Part shown: piece after piece, positions 18,500-25,631 of the stretch
Numbering within the stretch: position 1 is the stretch's first letter
Layout: every line of letters starts with the position of its first letter
Source: Reticulitermes lucifugus
Taxonomy: Eukaryota > Arthropoda > Insecta > Blattodea > Rhinotermitidae
Length of the DNA stretch: 25,631 nucleotides
Assembly (NCBI GenBank): GCA_026260175.1
Contig: JAKCWW010004502.1
Coordinates: forward strand, 15,314 to 40,944
Direction: 5' to 3'
Notes under the pieces: model-generated
What the model saw: only the letters and a program-made list of their open reading frames with translations
Databases searched by the model: none
What the model was told of the DNA's origin: nothing
Translations under genes and position numbers: made by a program

Positions 18500-20260
18500 A
18501 TGAAGTAGGAATTTTCTGCAATGTCCTGTGAGACAATCTCAGAAAATTAGTGCCAGAGGGACTCATGTTATCAGAATTTATTTTATTGCTGGGTATCTTT
18601 GTTAGTCAGCTTTCTTACATCAGGTTCTTTTGCATCTTGTGATTTAGAGTTAACATTAAACTCTTCATCTTGGCAGACTCCTTGAATAGGAGGTAAAGAC
18701 AAGTCCAAAGTCGTAGATATTATGCACAAAGTGAATAATATTCCAGTAGACAACAGTATTAATTATATTCAGGTTTTCAGCTCAAAACCATTTAATAACT
18801 TAAAATAAAAGTAGTAAAAAAACGAATTTCAGCTTTAACTTTTAATACACTCTTTAATCAAAACATTTTAATTAAGCTGGATTTACATCAGAACAAAGGT
18901 ACACTTTGGTCCTGAATCCTCAGAAACAATGCTGTCAGAACCTCAAATCTTGCAAACAAAGATCACTCTTACTGACACATATCCACATGTAAATTAACAG
19001 TGTTATCAGTAACTTACTGTTTTTAATCAAAATATTTATTTCAAGCAAAATTTTGCAAGACCAGCCATTCTTTTTTCACGTGCCAGTGCTTTGTTTTTGC
19101 TGGTATGTGATGTGAATTTCATATTATTATTGTGACACTGACAATATATGAATAACTTATTTCCAATAATGAGGAAAAAATTATCAGTAATACCTGAAAA
19201 ATAAATACAATGGCTACCATTTTCACTCCAATGGGAAAGTTCAGAAGAAAAATGGCTCTTAGTAAAGAGATTTTTCTGTTTAAATTAAGATTCTTACAAA
19301 TAAGCAAATGGTTACCAAATATGCAGTACAAATTATTGACATAAGTAGTTGTAATGCTATGAATACTGCAGTATCAAATTTAATGAAAGTGAATACAATG
19401 TTCTTATTACACTCCCTGTGTACTTGTCCTCAAATACAGTTAAGTTGGAATGTTACAAGTAAATGCAGTGTTGTAGTGAAATAAATGAATATCAAATGCA
19501 TCCAAAGCTCACTGGTAAATTACCAGCTGCAAACCACAAGTGAACAGGGCTTTGATTTTAAGAAACAGAAAACTGGTAAACTTCTGTTCAAACTGAAAAC
19601 CACAAAATGAGACAAACAAGATTGGTAGCTGAGTATCACTACATATGTCTGTGTTAATATGATAACTGCAAAGAAATGCATCTTGAATAGGCTGAATTCA
19701 CATCTGCAGCCATAGTAACAAAACCAATCTGCACTCTTCCTGTGCAGTCTCTAGTTCCTTCAATATGTAACTGCTATGTCAGTTAATGTATTAAAGGTTA
19801 AATAACCAGTATGGGTTGGAAAAAAAGTACTTAACTCTGTATTCTAGGAAACAGTAAGTGATATGATAATACTGCACAGTTTAACAGTTGAAAACATTCA
19901 CATGTAAGAAATTATACAAGTCAATACTGTTTAAAAATACAATTTTTATCAATCACATAACAAAGAATGTATTAGAAATTCCCTTGCCAGGACTACCACG
20001 AGGAAAATAACATACCTTAATGTGCCATTACTCCTTTTTACTATTACATTATTATGCTACATAGAGCAATCGTGATTATAACCACATAATGATCACTGCA
20101 TAAAAGGCAGTTATAACAGTTGGACATATTTATACAGTATGACACTGTGCTAAAGAAAAATATGTACCCTTAACCCAATAAGTCTCTGTACAATGTGCAT
20201 ATATTCAGAAAACCTTATTAATTAAAAGTTTTATACAGTTGTTAAAACGTTACACTACCA
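18500..20260. other. AT-rich sequence with no recognised gene
   Basis: No reading frame with splice support or a known domain was found. A minus-strand open stretch ends near 18580 (DLSLPPIQGVCQDEEFNVNS then KSQDAKEPDVRKLTNKD). It is hydrophilic and exon-like in composition, but it has an in-frame stop upstream and no acceptor that fits. Confidence 0.5.
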
Positions 20261-20270
20261 GTATTATTTG

Positions 20271-20294
20271 TATATATATATATATATATATATA
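20271..20294. repeat. (TA)12 microsatellite
   Basis: Twelve uninterrupted TA units are followed by a short CA run. Confidence 0.9.
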
Positions 20295-20299
20295 CACAC

Positions 20300-21190
20300 A
20301 AAGTGTGCAATTCTGGTAAGACGTAACACTATAAAAATATATTTATATTTCAGTACCATAATACAAAGTGCATAAGCATTTGGTGATGCATGTTTGGCTA
20401 CTTTGGACGGAACCAATAAAATGTCAATTCCTTTAGACATCACTTTTAGCAATTATCATTTTTGACTGCCTTAACACTTAATCATGATCTAAATGTGGAC
20501 AGTTCTGCATATAATCACACAGCAGAAGCCTTGTACTTTTTATTTTTGTTCATAATTTTGTGTAGTCCCTGCTCATCTGGAGAAACTAAATGCTGTGAAG
20601 TCTGAGCCATCTACCTCTATTATTTTTCAAGACACAAGAACTTACAAGTTTCAAAATTTGGTCAAAATCATTGCATGTGCAGCTTTATCAAACACAGTAT
20701 CTTCAGAATGGTTTACAGCAAAGAGCTTGTTTTGAAGCTCATGTCATGTGCTTTACACCAGTATATAATAAATACCACTTACTTCATATACAACTACACT
20801 GTGACGTTCACCCTCTTCCCACCCTTCAACATGGGGGGATACCAGGAGACTGTGTTTTCTGCTCCACTCAGCACCTTTCACAGTACAGTGGGAAAACACT
20901 GGAAGCATGTAAGAAAAAATAAAGTCTGCATGCTAAAGGCAGTATCGTTACATTTAATATTGCAATATGCAATATAGCTTATGTCATTTTCTCTTTGTCT
21001 ATGTACAGTATTTTGTTGTCCAGTTATCCAAGGTGGTTTTTGTTCAAAATTTTCCTAGTTATGTAGGTGCTGGTGTTCTGCTCATAGTAGGGTGTGTGTG
21101 TGTGTGTACAAGTCACATGCACAATTATATTGTACAAGACTTGCAATCTGAAATAAGGACCAGACAGAAAAATTCAGATTCTGACCGTTC
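20300..21190. other. AT-rich sequence with no recognised gene
   Basis: Two overlapping plus-strand frames (20671-20922 and 20675-20977) reach 83 and 100 codons but show no domain, codon bias or splice context. A short (GT)n tract lies at about 21092-21107. Confidence 0.5.
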
Positions 21191-21194
21191 TTCT

Positions 21195-21660
21195 TGTATC
21201 CTTGCTTATTAGAAAATTCCAGGACAAGTTCAATGCAGCAACACACATACCTCATATTGCGAAATACATATCAAAAAGGGATTTTGTATTAGCTATGCCA
21301 AACTGGAAAAGACGGAAGGCCCAACTGAAGCAATGGTACAGTTACAGTTACAGATTCTATGAATCAAATAATGCTAGCCAAAATATACTGGATGACAGAA
21401 AGAAAAAAAAACTGTGGCAGTAACAGAAGATGGATAGAAGCAGCAAGTGCAGAAGTAATTATTACTTTGCAATCTGACATTTATGTCAATGTTTCAAAGA
21501 CAAATATCCTGATATTAAAGGAGGCTTCACTAAATTTGCTGTTGAGAACAGCATATTGTTCCAGCAGGGTCTGCTGATACACATAGCATCTTTGTGTGTA
21601 TGATGCACCAGAATATGAAATGCACAATTGAAAGAGCAACACTGCCACATATAACATAGA
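21195..21660 (+). pseudogene. relic of a repeat-associated, uncharacterised ORF
   Basis: Plus-strand frames contain CFKDKYPDIKGGFTKFAVEN and, one frame over, HIVPAGSADTHSIFVCMMHQ then NMKCTIERATLPHIT. Together they follow the pattern K-x-K-Y/F-P-x-x-K-x-G-F-x-K-F-A ... V-x-A-G-x-x-x-T-H-S-x-x-V-C-x-x-H-Q-N-x-K, which I recall from uncharacterised, repeat-like proteins in many insect genomes. The upstream part (RDFVLAMPNWKRRKAQLKQW) is plausibly from the same ORF. At least one frameshift and several stops show it is dead. The function of the family is unknown to me. Confidence 0.45.
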
Positions 21661-21699
21661 TGGATGCATTAGTTATAAGAGTTATGATACAGTCCTTTG

Positions 21700-23370
21700 G
21701 AAGAAAGCTTTCATGTTGTACTACAGTTATTTTTTCTTTCTGCTTTTCCTAGTTGACATTTTTCAAATTGTTTTTATGTCCACACTTTCCTCTTTTTCAC
21801 TTGTTGATCCACAAACATGCCACAAAAAAAATTGTAAGAAATACTACCATTTCATACAGAGCTTTCCCAGAAGCCTGACTCATGTGGCTTGCAACTGTAC
21901 ACATATCTGCCTTGCAGTGTGTGGAAGTTCCAAACAACACTCCACTCTATCCTAAAACGCATTCTGTAGCTTGGAAAAAAAGGCATTTCCTGTGCTTTCT
22001 GTCTTTACATTGGGAGGGTGGATAGGAGATGAAGATCAAAGTCAGAAATTTTAATCACACTTAAAATAAGTAACATTTACTGCAAACTGGCATAAAGCAT
22101 GTGACACCAGCTTTAAAATGAGCAATCATTGAACTATGTAGCTGGAATCCTTCCTGAGACACTGCGTTCAACACAGCTGCATGTGAGATGATTTGGACTA
22201 CGTTATGACAATCTGAGATTTTATACCTGCAAAACCAATATATCTACAGGGCTCAAACTCATGACATTTTGTTTTTCCAGATGCCCAAACATACAAAATG
22301 GGCATGGGGGGGGAGGGGAATTTCCCTGTTTTTTTTTGTATGAACTGATATGGTATTGCCCACAACTCATTAAAAACTTGAACAGCAAAGAAAATGATCA
22401 GCACACTCTTCCCTTATAAGGAAGCTAACATTCTCCCAAAATCAGGATAAATTAAAAAATTCACTTTCAAACCAATTAACTTATAATTTATGTAAGCCAC
22501 TCCTGTTTTTGTACCCTGGCTATCAGTCCACATGAAGGTCACCAAAAAATGCCCTGGTCCTAATAAAGTACATAAACAAATAGTTGGGAACAGACAGCAT
22601 TTATTGGAAAAAACGATGGTGGTATGTTGTCCTACCTTTACCAAAGCTTTGGATTTACAAGGCCAGGTTTCTCGGTGCACTATGATTCCAAAAGGTAAAT
22701 GGAGAGTTATTTATATATCACTTTCCTTTACTGAATGGACTCCTTCACCACAGTCCATGCTTGAAAGACAACTAACTGTACAAACTCTTTGTATGTCAAA
22801 GCATTAAAAGCTTACTGATAGATCAGTATAGCTTTGTCAAATTTTACAGTTTACAATAATGAACATCTTTCACATTTTAAAAATAGCAGAAAATGAAATA
22901 AAAAACCTGCAATTACTCGCCCTGTTTCAATGAATTACTGAAAATGGTGTTTCAGTTTATGAGATTACTAATTAACGAGAAATTGGGACAACATATTACA
23001 TACAAATCTGCTCTCCCTTACGTGTCAGTTTCTTTGAGTCCTTATGAGTACGGTACTACATACAACAGGTATTTGTATTCTCATTCTTGAAATTTGTGTA
23101 AAGTTATACTGTGTTTTTCGGTCAGTCAACACAACCATGTTGTACGTGTTACTATAATATCAGTTTTATCAAAAGTACACATTTTCCAAAAAACTTTTTA
23201 TGCTTGCTAATAATGTTCAAGCATATATATATATATATATATTACTAACTCAGATTTACATTGAACATCTTCTGTTAAGACATCTTGTAATAAGATAAGG
23301 GAGTGATAAAGTGAAACTTAAAACAAAATTAAAGAACTTTATATTATCTGTACCGTGCATTTCAGTAATT
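21700..23370. other. AT-rich sequence with no recognised gene
   Basis: Only short reading frames occur (up to 91 codons at 22532-22807, plus strand), and none has a recognisable domain. There are homopolymer runs of G (about 22306-22318) and T (about 22330-22338) and a short (AT)n tract at about 23224-23241. Confidence 0.5.
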
Positions 23371-23378
23371 GATTAATT

Positions 23379-23524
23379 ATTTATTCCAACAAATGCACTA
23401 CACTATTTTAGTTTTCTTGTCCCTACATATGTTTCGGCCCTTATAGTGCCATCTTCAGGGGTGCCAAAACATATGTAGGGACAAGAAAACACTAAAATAG
23501 TGTAGTGCATTTGTTGGAATAAAT
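23379..23524. mobile_element. foldback element with 56-58-bp inverted arms
   Basis: Left arm 23379-23434 and right arm 23467-23524 are reverse complements apart from a 2-base indel (right arm has an extra TG in the stretch TTAGTGTTTTC). The 32-base loop holds CGGCCCTTATAGTGCC and ATCTTCAGGGG. Arms begin ATTTATTCCAACAAATGCAC. No transposase or clear target-site duplication is present. The near-perfect arms suggest a fairly recent origin. Confidence 0.85.
23431..23480 (-). other. hammerhead-like core motif E (best copy)
   Basis: Minus strand: CCC, then CTGAAGA (23458-23452), T (23451), GGCAC (23450-23446), loop TATAA, GGGCC (23440-23436), GAAAC (23435-23431), ATAT, GTA, GGG. This supplies every part of a minimal type-I hammerhead: the CUGANGA box, stem II (four of five pairs), GAAA, a two-pair stem III (AC with GU), a GUA cleavage triplet and a three-pair stem I (CCC with GGG). 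One extra U precedes stem II, so activity is doubtful. The same bases also lie in the foldback arms. Confidence 0.45.
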
Positions 23525-23529
23525 ATTTA

Positions 23530-24635
23530 TTAAAAATGAAAGAAATATAATTAACTAGACTTGGTTAACCTCAATTTAAAACATCAGAAAATAATGAATG
23601 CCAGTTAAAGTATTAAATCAAACTGCTGTGCAAGTTATTTAAAAATGAATAAGCATAATTAAATCTGTTGGCTATATCCTGAAGACCAGACAAGTGAAAT
23701 GACAATTTACTACACAGTCCTTCTGAAGTTCATCCTAGGCTGATGATGGTAAACATGAACAGTGTAAGGCAAGATTTTCAGCTAGTCCATAAAACGTGTA
23801 CATTAAGAACTAAGTACCCCATTTTGCTCTTCTTGAAACACAACAGCAGGCATAAACCATCCAATACAATTCAAAAGTGAGAGTCATAACACTGAGTTGG
23901 GCTTATGAGCAACCAGATGGGAACAATCTGCCCTTAAGAGATTCCAAATGGAAGATTTAACCTCCATTGTGCACATTAATGTCCTGCTGCTAAGTGTAGA
24001 GTGGCCATTTAAAGTTACACTATGGCTTTCTCTACCCATCAGTTCCTTCAAAATCAAAGGTTTGGGTACAGAGATGCTAAAGAGCTGCATTGAGGGAAGT
24101 AAATGATACAGAAAGGTGTCCCTCCCTCCCATTTCAATGACAAGTGAAAATAAAATGATAAAAACAGATTTATGGCAAGACACATTATTGTTAAGTGTGG
24201 AATGCATTAGCTATCACAAGCCTTGCCTGACATTCACAAACAGTGGGCTGAGGTGAAGATATATACCTTTGTAACCTCTACTTTCCAAAAATGTTGCTCA
24301 TCTTCCCCCTGCTATAATACCAGCATTTCTTTACACCAAAACTGATAAAACTACATCTTTTCTTTAGAACATCTGTGAGCGTGTAAACAGCAAATGGGAT
24401 AGAAACTATCAAGCAGTGTCAGCATGGATTAGCTGATACTTTACTAAGAAGTGTCAAAATATTTATGTTCATCAAAATTTGAATGTGAATGCATTTCCAA
24501 ATTCATATATTGTATTTAAAGTAATGCATGAGTTGAAGTTGTTCAAAGTGAATTATTTAAATATATTTCATGTAAAGGCTGCCAATATTAAATGCCACTA
24601 TCTAAATCTGTTGGATCTAAGACTGCAGTGTCTTA
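23530..24635. other. AT-rich sequence with no recognised gene
   Basis: A 107-codon minus-strand open frame (24207-23884) shows no domain and lacks compositional signs of coding. No repeat ends, RNA genes or splice-supported exons were found. Confidence 0.5.
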
Positions 24636-24639
24636 CACA

Positions 24640-25575
24640 CTTTGTCTTCCTTTGAGAAAAGTACAGTCAAAATCCAGTTAACAAAGACTGGATAACAACT
24701 GGCATAAAGACATCACGTCTCCATAAAAGAGAACTCTATTTGATTAGTAGAAATAGTAACAACCCCAAGCTAAAAATGCATTATAAATCTTATTGCAAGA
24801 TTTTATCTAATGTTATCAAAGCAGCAAAAAAAAAAAACTTCACTACAATAGTCAGATCATAAACTCCAATAATAAAATAAAAACTATGGGGAATGTTGTA
24901 AAGTCTGAAACAGGCACAAAAAAACTGCAATATTGGTGTACATCAGTTAAATATAGATGAAAAATTAATTACTAATAATCACGATTGCAAATTCGTTTCA
25001 TACCTACTTTTCAAAAATAGCTGATAAATTAACTGCCAGTAATACAAACAATAACAGTGGAAGTTTAAGCAATAATAATCCCTCAAATTACTTGTTTCAA
25101 ACCTTTAAACACCCCATCCCTAATATAAAATGGAATTACACATCGACTAAGGAAATTGCAAAAATCATCAAGTCATTTCAATCCAAAAACTCTCATGGAT
25201 ATGACAGGATTTCGGTAAAAATTTTAAAATTAAGCATTCCTTTTATAATATCACCCTTAACTTATATATGTAATAGATCTCTGTCCTCAGTTACATTTCC
25301 CACTCATTTGAAATTTTCAGAGATAAAGCCATTGTTTAAGAAAGGCGACAGAACTTATATATCTAATTATAGACCTATTTCTTTACTAACATCCTTTTCC
25401 AAAATTTTTGACAAGGTTATATATTCAAGATTATAACATCATATAAACCAAAATAATATATTAGTAAATGAACAATACGGCTTTAGAAATAGTTCATCAA
25501 CGGAAAAGGCCTCTTTCTAATTAATAAATGATATTTTACTAGCACCGAATAAAAAATTAACTGTTGGCGGAATAC
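24640..25575 (+). mobile_element. Jockey-like LINE ORF2 relic, interrupted at its 3' side
   Basis: From 24689 one frame reads WITTGIKTSRLHKRELYLIS and KLKMHYKSYCKILSNVIKAA, the segment between endonuclease and reverse transcriptase. After frameshifts, 25092-25436 is open for 114 codons with SHGYDRISVKILKLS, PLFKKGD, and NYRPISLLTSFSKIFDKVI (RT motifs 0-2). Past the stop at 25434-25436 the frame continues as NEQYGFRNSSSTEKASF, a stop, LINDILLAPNKKLTVGG. Where the next residues should be the F-C-D-L-x-K-A-F-D catalytic block, a different repeat begins. The relic is 5'-truncated and inactive. Confidence 0.8.
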
Positions 25576-25631
25576 CGTATATTCTCGAATCTAATGCGCA
25601 CCCTTTTTACAGTTTTAGAGGGCTAAAAAAT
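25576..25631. repeat. transposon-end-like sequence inserted in the LINE, open at right edge
   Basis: ATACCGTATATTCTCGAATC followed by TAATGCGCACCC resembles the starts of a class of insect DNA transposons or MITEs with TACCGTATTTACTCGAAT-type ends. It replaces LINE coding sequence abruptly, so it is probably a nested insertion whose far end lies outside the window. Confidence 0.4.

Noticed and set aside
18580..18760. Minus-strand last-exon-like frame ending KLTNKDTQQ
   Set aside because: It is hydrophilic and looks exon-like, but it has an in-frame stop upstream, no matching acceptor site and no recognised homologue. Junction reads would be needed.
19119..19331. Hydrophobic minus-strand frame that might be a membrane exon
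   Set aside because: It is AT-rich and has an acceptor-like TTTTTCAG inside, but no donor, partner exon or family motif.
20671..20977. Two overlapping plus-strand frames of 83 and 100 codons
   Set aside because: They are mutually exclusive frames without motifs, in AT-rich sequence with no repeat or splice support.
23884..24207. 107-codon minus-strand reading frame
   Set aside because: No domain, no codon bias, no splice context. Frames of this length occur by chance in this window.

Overview
This window is eukaryotic, AT-rich and repeat-dense, and it most resembles an insect nuclear genome. The evidence is GT-AG spliced minus-strand genes of a claudin-like (septate-junction type) tetraspan family, tRNA-derived SINEs, Jockey-like and RTE-like LINE relics, and hAT and pogo/Tigger DNA-transposon relics. 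A cockroach or termite is my best guess from the style of the repeats, but this is inference. There are no bacterial operons, ribosome-binding sites or CRISPR arrays.

Layout. (1) 1-3853 holds the 5' part of a claudin-like gene on the minus strand. Four coding exons lie at 3853-3814, 3297-3231, 3009-2834 and 644-483, and the gene runs off the left edge. Its large third intron contains a dead hAT element (1341-2732) with an internal 33-bp minisatellite, and another interspersed repeat near 890-1250. (2) About 4600-8840 is a transposon graveyard. It contains a Jockey-like LINE relic split by a SINE with a 13-bp target-site duplication, an RTE-like LINE relic on the opposite strand, a pogo/Tigger relic that keeps part of its DNA-binding domain, and a second pogo-type MITE with TA duplications. 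(3) 11760-14540 is a second claudin-like gene on the minus strand. Its whole coding region is present in three exons and gives 222 aa. (4) 14700-17100 is relatively CpG-rich. It holds the likely 5' region of gene 2, a SINE, a diverged inverted pair of repeats and a perfect 30-bp foldback element. (5) 17300-25631 is AT-rich non-coding sequence with SINE copies, a relic of an uncharacterised repeat-associated ORF (21195-21660), a second foldback element (23379-23524) and a Jockey-like LINE fragment at the right edge, itself interrupted by another repeat.

The two claudin-like genes lie head to tail on the same strand, about 7.9 kb apart. Two introns fall at matching places with the same phase, so they are most simply read as ancient tandem paralogues. 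Such proteins usually act in septate (occluding) junctions of epithelia.

The most unusual signal is a recurring RNA-like motif: CTGANGA-like box, T, short stem-loop, then GAAAC. It occurs in five repeat copies of four kinds and resembles a hammerhead ribozyme core of the sort known from Penelope-like retroelements. The copy at 23431-23458 (minus strand) is the closest to a full core.
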